Below, piece by piece: positions 33,501-45,829 of a stretch of 64,000 bases of DNA. The DNA comes from Sarcomyxa edulis (Eukaryota; Basidiomycota; Agaricomycetes; Agaricales; Mycenaceae). The DNA is taken from the NCBI GenBank assembly GCA_009761415.1, contig QUOL01000016.1:620001-684000 (forward strand). The letters run 5' to 3'. The position numbers were made by a program, and so were the translations under genes. Below the pieces are notes generated by a model. That model was not told the origin of the DNA and made no database searches. It saw only the letters and a list, made by a program, of their open reading frames with translations. Each line of letters opens with the position of its first letter. Position 1 is the stretch's first letter.

Positions 33501-36500
33501 AGGTATACGTCCAAAGGGTCAATTCTGTCCGCACTCCCCAGGTCATCGGTGGACTTCTTGACGTTGACTGTGACGAGACCACTATCAAGGGTTTATTGGC
33601 TTCCGTCACCGGAAACTTCCCCATTGACGAGCTCGTGCATGAGGTTGAGCAGAGGAACAGGTTGAAGTTAATTCTTCCATGGCTTGAGGCTCGGGTTCAA
33701 GCAGGAAGCCAAGACACTGCGGTCTTCAACGCCATTGCCAAGATCTACATCGATAGTAACAACAATCCAGAAGCTTTCTTGAAGGAGAACAATGTGAGCT
33801 TTTAGTCCAGTTTATCAATTTATCAAGCGGTTAATCAATGTCTTCTCTGACAGCTCTATGAGCCTTTGGTGGTCGGTAAATTCTGCGAGGCGCGCGATCC
33901 TTACCTTGCGTACATCGCATACGCAAAAGGTTTCTGTGACGATGAGCTCATCGCCATCACGAACGACAACTCGATGTTCAAGCAGCAAGCGCGTTACCTT
34001 GTGAAACGTCGTCAGCCAGAACTTTGGGCACAAGTGCTGGTCGGGGACAATATTCATCGTCGTCAGCTAATCGACCAGGTATGTCAGGATTGTGTCCACG
34101 TCATTGTCTACCATCTAAGGCTTTGTAGATTGTGGCCACCGCACTCCCTGAGTGCACGGATCCAGACGATGTCTCCATCACTGTCAAGGCCTTCTTGCAG
34201 GCAGATCTTCCCATCGAGTTGATTGAGCTCCTCGAAAAGATCATCATCGAGCCGTCACCTTTCAGTGACAACAAGAATCTCCAGAATCTGCTCCTGCTCA
34301 CCGCTATTCGCGCTGACAAGGGTAAAGTCGTTGGATATATCAACAAACTGCAGAACTACGATGCCGGAGAAATCGCCAAGATTGCCACCGAACATGGTCT
34401 TTATGAGGAGGCTCTGACCATTTACAAGAAGTACGATCAATTCGCAATGGCTATCAACGTTCTCGTGGAACACATTGTCTCCATCGACCGTGGCCTTGAT
34501 TATGCCAACAAAGTCAACAAGCCCGAAGTATGGAGTAGACTCGCTAAGGCCCAGCTCGACGGCCTACGCATCAAAGATTCGATCGGTCTGTTATATTTCT
34601 TACTAATCTTGTATTACCTGCTCAATTTCATCCCTTAGACTCGTACATCAAGGCTGGGGATCCCACGAACTACATTGAGGTTATCGAGATTTCAGGTCGT
34701 GCTGGTAAACACGATGATCTCGTTCGTTTTCTCCAAATGGCTCGTAAAACGTTGCGCGAGCCCAAGATCGACACGGAACTGGCGTACGCGTATGCGAAGA
34801 CCGATCGACTGCACGATATGGAGGACTTCTTAAACATGACCAACGTCGCCGATATTCTGGAGGTTGGAGAGAAGTGTTTCGAGGATGAGCTGTACCAAGC
34901 GGCCAAGCTGCTTTTCAGCAGCATCTCGAATTGGGCCCGTCTCGCGACCACTCTTATCTACCTAGGCGAATACCAGACCGCTGTGGAAAGTGCCAGGAAA
35001 GCAGGGAATACCCAGTAAGTGGCCTCTCTGAGCATTCGGTTTCGTCAACTTCTTCTAATAATTGGCTAGGGTCTGGAAGCAAGTTCACGCTGCGTGCTTA
35101 GAGAAGGCCGAGTTCCGTCTTGTAAGGGTTTCCTGTGGATTTTCAACTACCTGATCTAACGATGAGCTCTATCACAGGCTGAGATCTGTGGTCTTAACAT
35201 CGTGATTCACGCGGTATGTTGCGCTTTCCAAATATCATGTAGATGATCTGTAACGGAGCTATATTTCTCTTCGTAGGAGGAACTACCGGGTCTCGTGCAG
35301 GCATACGAGCGTCGTGGTCACTTCGACGATATCATTCAACTTTTGGAGAAGGGTTTGAGCCACGAACGAGCACACGTGAGTATATACTTACTATGGTTTT
35401 GGACACGATGCTCAATCTTTCCTTACAGATGGGAATGTTCACAGAACTGTCCATCTTGCTGAGCAAGTACAAGCCAGAGAAACGTAAGTAGATCTCTGGA
35501 AACCATTGGCAATTGTGCTGATTATCCATCGCAGTCATGGAACATCTCAAGCTATTCGTTTCGCGCATCAACATTCCCAAGGTGAGTCTGAATCCTTCTT
35601 TTGATTTTTCTCTTGTTCTAAATGCTCGTGAAGGTCATCAAAGCCACCGAGAAAGCCCATCTTTGGCCAGAACTCGTTTTCTTGTACATCAAATATGATG
35701 AATTCGTAAGTCTTTCATCCCTCATCTGACAGTGTATGCTGACAACGCTATCAGGATAATGCTGCTCTGGCCATGATTGAACGATCTGCCGATGCCTGGG
35801 AACACAATCAATTCAAGGATGTCATTGTTCGGGCTGCTAACGTCGAAATGTAGGCTTTGCATCCGTCCATTGGGAGAAGTGCATGTCAACTGATGTTGTC
35901 TCTTGCAGCTACTACAAGGCTCTGACATTCTACCTTCAGGAGCATCCTACACTGTTGACAGATCTCTTGACTGTCCTCATTCCTCGTATTGAACACAGCC
36001 GTGTTGTACGAATGTTCCAGCAGATAGATCACATACCGTTGATCAGGTCGTATCTTATCGCTGTTCAACATGTGAGTATGACTATCTCTCTATGAGAGCA
36101 TCACTGACGGCTAGTATAGCTCAACATTGAAGCTGTCAACGATGCGTACAATGACCTATTGATCGAAGAGGAGGACCACAAGACCCTCCGCGATTCCATC
36201 GATAGTTTCGATAACTTCAATAACATCAGTCTCGCCAAACGCCTCGAGAAACATGAGCTCCTTGAGTTCAGACGACTTGCAGCGCATCTGTACAAGGTAT
36301 GGGGCCCCGCAATTCTGTTGACGATTCAGGCTGACACGGATAATCCCAGAAAAACTCTCGATGGGAAGAATCAATCTCCCTCTCGAAGCAGGACAAGCTA
36401 TACAAGGACGCGATGGTCACCGCATCTGTCTCAAGTTCAGTAGAAATTGCCGAAGAACTCCTCTCATATTTCGTGGATATCGGGAACAAGGAATGTTTCG

Positions 36501-36974
36501 CTGCTGTCTTGTATGTCTGCTTCGATTTGCTGCGGTCCGATATTGTGGAGGAGTTATCGTGGCAGCATGGTCTGAACGATTTCTACATGCCTTATAAGAT
36601 CCAGATCCAGAGATCCTTGGTGGAGAAGGCAAGTTTTACCTACTTCTGAACCACGGTCATATAGATTGACATGGGAATTCTCAAGCTGGCTCAACTCGAG
36701 AAGGAGGTCAAGGAGAGGTCGAAGAAAGAGGTTCAAAAAGAGCAGCAGGAGGCAGAAGCTCCAATCATCAATCCTGGCTTGCTGTTAACGAACGGGTACG
36801 TTGGATTCCACCCAGCTTGATGAACTGTACCTCATGTGTTGGCCTTAGATTTGTCGGTCAGGCGCCTCCGATGGCAAATGGCATGGTTCCTGTAAGTCAA
36901 CTGTGAGGCGTTCTCGACTATTTGTAGTCTGACGGTATCTTTTGCAGGCGATGACCGGCTTTGGTGGCTACTGA
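30518..36974 (+). CDS. CHC1: Clathrin heavy chain
   Basis: Forms the legs of the clathrin triskelion that coats vesicles at the trans-Golgi, endosomes and plasma membrane. [20 protein letters not shown] begins the N-terminal beta-propeller, with [13 protein letters not shown] and [32 protein letters not shown] repeats ([20 protein letters not shown] at 31600-31660) follow, and then the linker and CHCR leg repeats (for example [24 protein letters not shown] sequence near 32870-32930). The trimerisation region includes [20 protein letters not shown] near 36180. The C-terminus is [16 protein letters not shown]. The gene is cut by roughly twenty short introns, and every exon chains in frame with the family. 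The symbol follows yeast usage. Identity is essentially certain; the individual intron ends were not all checked. Confidence 0.98.
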
Positions 36975-37235
36975 TTTCTTAGTACTTGTACCTATGGACT
37001 TATAATGTTTTCGACTTGCTAATTGGATTTCTCTCTCTTCATCTTCACATGGAATCTGAACAAGACAACTAAGAGCATGGTAGATTTGGTAGATTTACAA
37101 AGATTACATAGAATTCAGTCACCACGCCGAATAGCAGTATAATCCCAGAGCAGAAACACAACGAGCGACACGATTAGAGAGAGATGGAGGGTAGCAATGG
37201 TAAGAGGGGTATCAAGAATCCATAAATCCAGCGTC

Positions 37236-38376
37236 TCACATCACCACGCACATGCCATCTCCTGGCCCTCTTGCGCGTGTACTTAAAGACACACGCGCAG
37301 CTTCGTAAAACACTTCTGCAACGCCTCGATTGTGTTTAGAGCTACATTCTAGAGGTGGAACGAAGGTTATTGATGGTGCAACAAGAAAGGTAGAGAAACA
37401 TGCCTAAATATCGAGATGCTCGTATTCGTCGGGCTACCGCTAGACCTTCTTCGTACTGTACAGGGTGCGTGCCATACCGCTGCAATCGTTCCTTCACTGC
37501 GCGGTCGTCCCGAAGGTCGCACTTTAAGGCTATAGTCCGAATTTAGCAAATGCTTGAGAATACAAGGACATGACTACAGACCGACAAGGACTAGCTGATG
37601 GCCCCGAAACACGTTCAAACAGAGGAGATCGAAACGAGACATCGATCATACCTTAACACCAGGACAGTATTCCAATATTTCATCTAGCCACTAGAGGAAT
37701 CACGTCAAACAACATCGTGAACCCATAGAGCAAACGCGTCACCTTCGATTCGACATTCTCCAGGGACGTCGGATTGTCAACCTTGATGACAGGAACGTGA
37801 ATAAGACGGGCAACATTGAATGTGATGGTAAACCTACTGAGAAACATAGCATGATAACATGTGTCTCTGCGTAACTCAACGACCGCAGTCGATCGAACTC
37901 TTCCTGGCCTGAACATGCCCGTGGGGTTCAAGATGCTGCCGCGAGTGAATGTCACTATTGTGGAGATGCATACCTGCGGTATCCCACAAACTGAGTTCCA
38001 CCAGCTGGTCGTCCACATACAAATCATGAGTATAGTTCTCGAATACCGTTGGTTCGCTTGAGTTTCCTCTGTCTAAGGTGAGGATTTGCGGCCGCGACGG
38101 AGAGAAGACGCACTATACTTGTGTAAAGAACCCTCTCGTGAATACATTTAGTAGGGATGTTTTGCCTGTGTGTTCACGGTGCTGCCATAAGGTTCAACGA
38201 TCGTTCGCGATGCAAATAATTTACTATACCACATGCACCGTCTCCACATACGACGACCTTTCTCTGCAACTAAACCACAGGAAATGAGAGGAGTATCTGT
38301 TCACACAACGCGAAGCTCGTACTGATCTGTTGCGACCAAATGCAGATCCTTTCGCAGACGGTCCACAAGTAGGCAT
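37236..38376 (-). CDS. RHO3: Rho-family small GTPase, Rho3-like
   Basis: Small GTPase that in fungi directs exocytosis and actin polarity at growth sites. Ten tiny exons hide it from simple frame scans. Spliced reading: [30 protein letters not shown] then [17 protein letters not shown] (P-loop GDGACGKTS); [20 protein letters not shown] and LSLWDTAG (switch I effector loop, then DTAG); [50 protein letters not shown] on a 13-nt exon (37582-37594); [20 protein letters not shown] (KCDLR for NKxD); [20 protein letters not shown]; and [14 protein letters not shown] is a CAAX box for prenylation and membrane anchoring. The exon before ECSSKH is followed by a GC-AG intron (37349-37403). All G motifs are intact. 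The LENVESKW and DRLRSLSY wording points to Rho3 over Rho1 or Cdc42. Confidence 0.9.
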
Positions 38377-38662
38377 TTGTAGGGGTGTTTTGTGGCGTTT
38401 TTGAAAGATGTAGAGTAGATAGAGACAGAAGTGAAAGTGTGAAAGTGAGATGTTGCGAAATAATTTGAGATGGTTCGGAAGACGCGAAGGCAGAGCCAAT
38501 CACAAAAATATAGAATTATAAAATTATATTTATTCGTCGAGCGGTCTCCTCGGCAACTCTCAAGAATTCTCTTCATTATCCAGGCTACATAACATACATA
38601 TCGACACTGTCAATACAAGAAAAAGTCTCACTATAAAACATTCAAGATTATTCCTATAAAGA

Positions 38663-41600
38663 TCACAACAACCCCCCGACGAAATCCTGCCAGGTCGAAT
38701 CCATGTTGGCTTCTGGCGTGCCCGAGCTTCGTCTCTGAGGTACCTGATTGTCCATCATGTTGTTCGTGTAGCCATTTTCTGTGCCAACGACCATTCCCGT
38801 ACCTACAGGATAGTCGTATACAGCTATGTGCAGAATGTTTAGAACTCATCTCTCAAGATATAATGATAGCCATGTACGTACGGAAATATTGCGGGAAGGA
38901 GCTGGTATTCCCCATTATAGTCTGTTGTTGTTGCTGTTGCTGCTGCTGCTGCTGCTGAGGATACTTCTGGTGGATGGGAGATGGTGTTTGATGCTGATGT
39001 TGATGCTGCATCTGCGGATGAGACGGCATGGATAGTTGTGGGATAGATTGTTGCGACTGATGATACGACGACGGCTCGGAATGGTACTGAGTAACATTTG
39101 GCATGTACATTGAGTTGGCATCTCCATATGTCGGTGTCGATTGCATGGGCGCTTGTTGATGAGTTGGTCCGAATGTGTTCAGGTAAGCCAGGAGATTCGG
39201 ATGGACTTGTTCTCTGCTCATAGGGGATAAAGGTAAAGGAACAATGGGATTCAAAGAAGTGGGCGATCGGTTCATTATCTGGGGCGAAGGCGTCGATGGT
39301 TCCCTTTTCGAGACAAGACGTGTTTTCCCGCCAAGCGTAGAGAGTTCGTCGTTGTCATCAACAGGAGAAGCTTCCGAAGGGTATCGAGAAAGAGGTGACC
39401 CTTTGCCTTTACGAAACTCGTCCAAGCTAATATGTGCTTTCTGTTGTAACCCCAGCATGATTTGCTACAGAAGAAGGTCAGAAAATGCAAACAGGAGAGC
39501 CTTGATGGTTACTCACCAGGACTTTCTGTGCACGGAACGTCCTCGCCGCTTTCGCAAAGAGCTCGCACGCGGAGTCCAGCTGAACAAGCGCCGACGGCGC
39601 CAGACTCATCGATGGGCATCTAGTTACGATGGAGCCGAGAACGATCTGAATATCTCCGTCAGTCAATAAGTCGCCGGTTTGGATGACCAAAAGGGACAAG
39701 ACTAACAGCGCAGGAAAACATGTGAGTCCACAAGAACCAGATCCTCTCACTTGGTTCCTTGAGCTGCGTGTGGAGATTTCTCATCAACGCAACCAAAGAC
39801 CCTGCGCTGCGATATGCAGCGATGACCGAGGTTCCATAAGGACTGCCGAGAGGATCTTTGGGGTGATCGCTGACTGCTCGAGCAAAGAAGCTGCGGTGCA
39901 GGTAGAGCAGATCTACGATTTATAGCCGGTAAGAAGAGAACGGAGATAGTCATAAAAATAAAATCAACTGACTCATCTCCCTAATGGCAAGGACAATGTG
40001 ACGTTGCAAAGTCAGCATCAGGGTCTCCGGGAACCCGCCGGGTCGTGGCTCGGAACTTCCGAACCCAGCAACTTGAAGGACAGGGGGAACAGGGAATGCG
40101 CGCAATTTACGATCGAGTTGAAGGACTGTTGCATAAGTCGGTGTTTTCGCTCCAAAAGCCTGATCATGCAAGGCACTCATGCATTCTGAAGTGAATCGGT
40201 GCTTCCAAGCATGGACTAGCAGATTTGAGAGTGAGACGCGTGTTCACGGAGGAATGCTAAAACATGCTCACAGCTTTGTTCGTCAGAGAGATCGCCCAAG
40301 TAAGGCATTTTGCAATCGACATGTGCCGCAGTGAACGAAGGTGGTCGGCTAAATGTAAAGCACTGGAGTCGAGGTATAATTACCGAAGATCTGGAAGATG
40401 ACCGAATAATGCTGACCTGCCAAGAATCATATGTGTACAGCTCCCAAAACAATTCTCGACGGCGTTGAGTTTCGACTGGATCCACCTTCCACCGTCCCGG
40501 GTCCCGGTCTAAATGGAACAGAAAATGAGGGTGATTTAGGAAATTGAGGGTCTCTAGCACGCACGAAGTCCGATCTATGAAACAAATTGATTAGACAGGT
40601 GGGTCAATAACGATACAATTGATAACATACACTTTGAGCTACTTTGACGGCGATGCCCATGATAGCCCACCGTGCCCCAGAGCTCGTCCCTTGGCGGTCC
40701 GCCAAGAAGAGGTAGTTGGTCATTAGGAACTAAAGGAATGTCATGAATTTAGCAACCATTGAACATACATAGCCTTACTTCGGCTTACCAAGGCTTGCAC
40801 CGCGTTTATAGTCGGCTCATCGAAGAAAGAATGCTGGAACAACGCCGCCCTAGCGAGTTGATGATACTTTTCTGCTTCGATGCTATAGGCTGGCTGGGAG
40901 ATATCCATCAGACTACCGACAGCCAGGATCATGAACATGAGTGCCAGTCGGTGGGACAGGAGGGGATCATCAGTTGGCGAACTGATAGTGCCATCGTAGA
41001 ATTGTGACCAGACTTGGGTATCGAAGGTCTCTGGAGATATTGGGTTGTACCTGCACACGCACATGGTCAGATTTGGAAAATGAGCGAAGCACGAAATGAA
41101 CGGACATCCATGCGGCGTGGCTGAAATAGATTGAACGAAGAGAGGTAGCCTTATCGACTGGAGGTAGATACCAAAAGAGACTTCGCAGAGAGACGGGGTC
41201 GTCTATCATTGGCCTCTCCGTAATGGGGAAAGCACAGCTGCGACTGAGGATTTCGGGGGGGAGAATAGTTTGGAGTTGCACCAGATGGTCATCGGGTTCG
41301 TCATCTTCTTGCGACTCGTTCTAGAATGGCGATGTCCATGTTTAGTTGTTCGTTAGTTTGGTGGAAGAATACTGACCTGGAGAAAATACTGCGATCCAAA
41401 GCGAAGAGCGTATCAAAAGGTGGACAAGCTCAAGTAGAAGACAATGTACTCACCCAAGCACCGGCAGTTTGGCCAAAGTATTTGGCACGACCTGACAGAC
41501 TTATAGAAAGGGAGCCAAAAGCATCCACAACATCTGGGTTATTCTCCTCTTCCTTTGAAGAGTTCGCTGCATTTCGGAAGGCCGGCACTTCCCTTTGCAG

Positions 41601-42206
41601 AGGTGCTTTTATTCTAAGAAGTTCCTCACTAAGAAGAGGATGCGATTCTGACGAGAGTTGTGCATGCGATGAACGCAGAGCATCCTAAATGTTAAAAGCT
41701 GTTAGAGACTACAGGCCATCTTCTGAGCAACTTTATCTTACTTCTAGTTCGCGAACACGGTTGGCAAGCTCTGATATTTTCTCATGCAGCTCCTGGGTGG
41801 ATGCAAGAACAAATCTTCAAACCGAGGCCACCGTGTTAGATGTTGCAAGAGGTCTGACGGATAGACACCTACCGATTGCCTTGACCAGTAGTCAGAGAGC
41901 CCTGGTGAAGAGATGATGAGTTCTTTCGAAGCGAGACCATGAGCTCGGGGAACCTACGTCGGGGCAGATAGCACCGCAGCCTCGCTTGACGCAAGAGCCG
42001 CAAGGGATAGCTCGATCGCAGCGTAACTTGAGTCTTTTTTTTTGTTCACAAATTAGAATCGTTATCGAGAATTGGACGAGAATGAGTCAACGGTACCTGC
42101 GGCATTCTGCGCATGAAAGTCTTGTAGCGCCCTTTCTACGTTTTTTCTGAGATCCTTCTCCAGGAGGGTCAGTATCGACGCGTTTTGTGGACGTCGGGGA
42201 GGACAT
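38663..42206 (-). CDS. Zn2Cys6 transcription factor, fungal-specific TF domain (copy A)
   Basis: A nuclear DNA-binding regulator with unknown targets. The ATG at 42206 starts MSSPTSTKRVDTDPPGEGSQ, followed by a basic KKRRK stretch. The zinc cluster LSCAECRRLKLRCDRAIPCG and SCVKRGCGAICPDG is coded by two exons plus the last codon. A coiled-coil-like dimerisation region follows (ELHEKISELANRVRELE, then DALRSSHAQL). The fungal-specific TF domain contains YNPISPETFDTQVWSQFYDG, FMILAVGSLMDISQPAYSIE, YHQLARAALFQHSFFDEPTI and DQAFGAKTPTYATVLQLDRK. The C-terminus is Gln/Pro/His-rich with a run of 12 Gln and ends NMDSTWQDFVGGLL. It matches copy B (50871-54307) throughout, including ELSTLGGKTRLVSKRE against the same block in B and the terminal W-Q-D/N-F motif, so the two are paralogues in inverted orientation. 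Confidence 0.92.
38922..38957 (-). repeat. Run of 12 glutamine codons (CAG/CAA)
   Basis: Twelve consecutive Gln codons on the minus strand in the activation-type C-terminus of transcription factor copy A, with six pure CAG units at one end. Copy B has no Gln run at the matching place. Confidence 0.9.
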
Positions 42207-43930
42207 GATGGAAGTGATGAAGAAGAGAGCAGTACAAAGTTAGCAGCTGGGAAAAGCTGATAGAATCCCAGCTGTATCGAGATGTCCGATCGGAGATACC
42301 CGATCTTTTGGAAAGTATGCCGGGGGTGGCAGTGCGACGGATGCATATTGTCCAATTTCAAAAAAAAACAGCTCCGAACCCGCATCAAATACCTTCTAAT
42401 ACTCGTCAGATAATTGGTTCAATGTCCCAATAGGTAGGCCTCGGTGGGTACAACCTCGATTTCCTGTGGTTCGTGGTTCGTGGTACTGCCGTTGCCTATC
42501 CACGCATGCTGAAGGTCTGACATCTTCATCAAATCAATGATCTATCCATAGAGTCTTCGGCGGTCTTCTTCATAAGGGACTGGCACTGGGAAGAGCCGTA
42601 TCGGGAAATATGGTCCAGGTGATAGGCTCACTGATCCTGCTCCGGCCATGGAAAAAGTGCGGTCCAATCTCCATAAATGCATCCGTTATGTTCATGCGTC
42701 GTGCAGATTCGTGAAAAAGATCAAAAAACCAGTTGACAATAGACGACCGTTCAATGCCAGCTGCAGCGCCGTTTGAAAACTTCATTCCCCGCGGCCTCAA
42801 ATTGGGTACTTGCCCGATTTCAAACTAGCAGACAAATCACTATCAAAATGATTAAGATTATTGATTACAGTAGAGTTCTAGAAATCTGAATGCTAGTTAG
42901 GGATACGTAGAGCTCAGAAAACCTACAATGTTAAGCACTTGACCCGCTGTGGACTGTTTTAAGGTATGGGGCGCCGGAATCACCGGATAATATTCACGTT
43001 CAGCGCGTCCTCAGTTTTCTAGCTCTTCAGCATTGGATAGCACACATGGTTTGTACTCTCATTCTCAGTCTAGGCCTTATAAATGCACCGTGCATCTGGA
43101 GCAATATCAATTTTGTATTGAGGTGTCCGAGATGCTTCGTATTCAGAGGAATTGCTAGTGAGGTCGAGCCTTCCTAAAAGCCTCGAGGAACTGCTAGAGA
43201 GGAAACCAACTGAAGCCGCCCGTCAGTATCTCGGTAGGACTTGGTGAAGCAGCAAATTAACGAAGAAAGAATCACCTAACGACTCGGAATTGATCGCTGC
43301 ACATCACTTTTCGAGTTGTTGAAAGCTAATGACGATACATCATGATCTCGACTTGGTTACCGCAGTGTTGGCAGCTCAATAAGATGGGTTCTTTGATTGA
43401 AACCCCCTCAAGGAGAGAAATTCGCGGGACATGCGAATTGTTGTCCGACTAGACTCGGGGAGGTCATGCAACCACGATCAGTCTGCTGAGATATACTGTG
43501 GCACAGATCGTGAGACTCAACTTGAAGGCACTCGGTAAAACACCCACTTCGGTGATTCCAAATGATCGACACGGTGGTATTGATATGCCCTAAACATGTC
43601 GCAATGAGGCAGGCGTCATGGATGCGAATTATGCCTACTAGTAGCATCAATGCTCGACCTGGACGGTCAAGCATGATACAAGACGATCCTGTAGATTCGC
43701 AGACAAATCGCACCGGTCTTCGAACTATACACCTATATGTCGATCGATCGATATCGAGATTCACTGTTATATCTCAGATGAATATTACTTGCAGTCCGAT
43801 TATCGACACAGATCTGGGATGAATATGATAGTATGTTTGCATATATGCTAGATGTAGTAGGATTGAGGAGAAGATGGTAGGGCCGAAGATGATGAATGAA
43901 CTCCACATATCTAAAGCAATAGTCCCTTAT
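42207..43930. other. Gene-poor region upstream of transcription factor copy A
   Basis: About 1.7 kb between the copy A start and the stop of the coiled-coil gene, so it holds the copy A promoter. A minus-strand open frame of 76 residues (42570-42800) and frames of 86 and 118 residues near 43400-43820 have no recognisable motif or splice partner. No repeat or mobile element was seen. Confidence 0.5.
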
Positions 43931-45613
43931 TCAAGCTAGCACTACTCCCGCTGCATCCCGGTCAGAATCACCCTTCAATTGTCCAAGGTGCAAGTCGCTT
44001 CCGGAGACAGACTGGAGCTCCGGTGAGCCCGTATGAGTATGGATGGTAGTGTCCCTCAGACCTACATTCGTTTGCCCTTCACTAGTTGGACTTATGGGTT
44101 CGGCCAACGAATCTGACACAGATACAGACTCAGAGGATGTGTCAGAGCCTTGGTAAGCCAAGTCTCCGAGTGTTTGCTGCGATGTCTGTGATAATGTTTT
44201 CGAAATAGGTTGGTTCGGAAGGGGGACGGGTGAAGTGGTAGAGGAAACACTGCTAGTCCGTGAAGAGGAGAAGAAACCTCCGAGTTTCTTCGATAGAGGC
44301 TCTGCTGGAACGGGGAGAGCCGAAGGTGGAGTGGTCGATGTGGTGGAAGCCGGCGTTATAGGTGTGGTTGCAGTAGACGCGCCCTTCACAGGGGTTTCGA
44401 CCTTCCATAGCTTGAAGCCCCAGCCGCCAGTACTGACACTAGGCTTACGGGCACTATGTGTATCCGGCTCTTCACCTGTAGTCATGGTCGGTGGAGGTGG
44501 AAGTTTGACAGTTCCAAAGCCGTTGTTGGTAGCAGTTGGTGTGGATACTTCTCCGACCTTATGCTCGCCGATAAAGTCTCTCAACACCTTCACACATGTT
44601 TCTGATGCTTCCCTCGCTTCGTTCGACTCCGCCAGATCGTGTCGAGTTTCCTCTAGCTGCTCCTTAAGACTTTCCAGTTCGCGCCGAAGATTCAAGAGTT
44701 CTAAGGCGGTGGATGGGTTCCTGCTCGGTTCGGATTGGGACTGCTCGACTTTAGGAGGAGAGCTCGATCTACCGAAGATGGAGAAGCCGCGTGTACTGAC
44801 AGGTGGATGGCTGATTCTCGCCGAGAGGCTGTTGATACTATGAATCGAAGCGTTATCGGGCAAGTTGAACGTTTGCTGTCCGCTAGGACTAGGGCTGGTA
44901 GTGATGTAATCGGGAACGGCCATAGACGAATCACGACTCCCAAATAGCGAGTCGGAGACAGATGAGATTCGTCTGTGACTATTAGGTCGTCCATTAGATA
45001 GAGATGTAAAGGAGGAACCGGTCAGAGGAGTGAATGATGCGCGTTTACTTGAAGCGGGCCCTCCGAACGAGGGGATACCGGCGCGAGATAGATCAATAGA
45101 CATGGGCGAGCCGCTCATGCGTCTGTTCTCCGTTTGGAGCCTCATAAGCCCTCGTCTGGTACGACTGCTTAGTTTTGAGGAGCACTTCAGTTTAATCGAC
45201 GAGACATACCTGCTCTCTTCGACCTTGATGCGAAGCATGGCTAGAGTATCTTCATCGTCTTTCATTCTCCGCCTTGCATCAAAAAGCTCGTCTTCCATAT
45301 TGGTGCACTTTTCTGTCATGAGCTGCAAGCTATCTTGTAGCTCTGCTTGGTAGGAATGTGCACTGGCGACAAGACTGAGAAGGTCGTCTCGTTCCTTAGA
45401 TATCTGTGAGATAGTTTGACGGAGTTGGGTGACAATAGACGCGAGGACATGAGGATCTAAAGAGTCGTGGTGTTCTTGTTCGTTATATGATGGTGTTCCG
45501 GGTAGAGACTCGAGGTCGAGTTGACGTTCAAGCTCGAGACTGAGGTCGATTGAAAAGGGGCGGTTTGCACTTGAAGGAGAAGAAGAATCGTGATGTTGGT
45601 CGTGAAGAGACAT
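43931..45613 (-). CDS. Coiled-coil, Ser/Thr/Pro-rich protein of unknown function
   Basis: I do not recognise a named family. The ATG at 45613 starts MSLHDQHHDSSSPSS. A helical segment (ASIVTQLRQTISQISKERDD through LMTEKCTNMEDELFDARRRM, about residues 60-125) is a likely coiled coil. It is interrupted by one short intron near 45151-45210, whose removal joins VEES to RRGLMRLQTENRRM. A long Ser-rich linker with GFSIFGRSSSPPK follows. A second coiled coil (ALELLNLRRELESLKEQLEE to ASETCVKVLRDFIGEH) comes next, then a Pro/Thr/Ser-rich stretch with GGWGFKLWKVETPVK, and LGGFFSSSRTSS. The C-terminus is acidic and Ser-rich. The whole frame is open apart from the one intron, so the gene itself is well supported. 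A scaffold or trafficking role is only a guess from its build. Confidence 0.75.
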   Translation of the reverse strand: MSLHDQHHDSSSPSSANRPFSIDLSLELERQLDLESLPGTPSYNEQEHHDSLDPHVLASIVTQLRQTISQISKERDDLLSLVASAHSYQAELQDSLQLMTEKCTNMEDELFDARRRMKDDEDTLAMLRIKVEESRYVSSIKLKCSSKLSSRTRRGLMRLQTENRRMSGSPMSIDLSRAGIPSFGGPASSKRASFTPLTGSSFTSLSNGRPNSHRRISSVSDSLFGSRDSSMAVPDYITTSPSPSGQQTFNLPDNASIHSINSLSARISHPPVSTRGFSIFGRSSSPPKVEQSQSEPSRNPSTALELLNLRRELESLKEQLEETRHDLAESNEAREASETCVKVLRDFIGEHKVGEVSTPTATNNGFGTVKLPPPPTMTTGEEPDTHSARKPSVSTGGWGFKLWKVETPVKGASTATTPITPASTTSTTPPSALPVPAEPLSKKLGGFFSSSRTSSVSSTTSPVPLPNQPISKTLSQTSQQTLGDLAYQGSDTSSESVSVSDSLAEPISPTSEGQTNVGLRDTTIHTHTGSPELQSVSGSDLHLGQLKGDSDRDAAGVVLA

Positions 45614-45829
45614 GGTGGTATCTTTGAAAGAAATAATAGGGAAAAAAGAAATGAAGAGAAATGGTAGCTTAGCGTCTGATAATCGGTTGGACCATACGCC
45701 TTAACGACAACCCGGGAGACAATCCTATGTCGCGGTCACGAGCTGTCACATCCGCTGTGACGCTCCTCCTTGATCCCATCATAGGTTCACATTTATACTA
45801 TCAATATACATATTTCTTTGTTAAATCTT

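Noticed and set aside
30518..36974. Apparent frameshifts in the clathrin heavy chain gene
   Set aside because: Each frame change coincides with a short intron with GT-AG ends; the spliced protein is continuous.
39244..39669. Plus-strand open frame of 141 residues
   Set aside because: Antisense to transcription factor copy A, whose protein matches its paralogue over this stretch.
42570..42800. Minus-strand frame of 76 residues as a transposase fragment
   Set aside because: I looked for a DDE-type context and terminal repeats and found neither.
44235..44843. Plus-strand open frame of 202 residues
   Set aside because: Lies fully antisense to the coiled-coil gene, whose frame is longer and has coherent coiled-coil segments; the plus frame is a codon-bias shadow.
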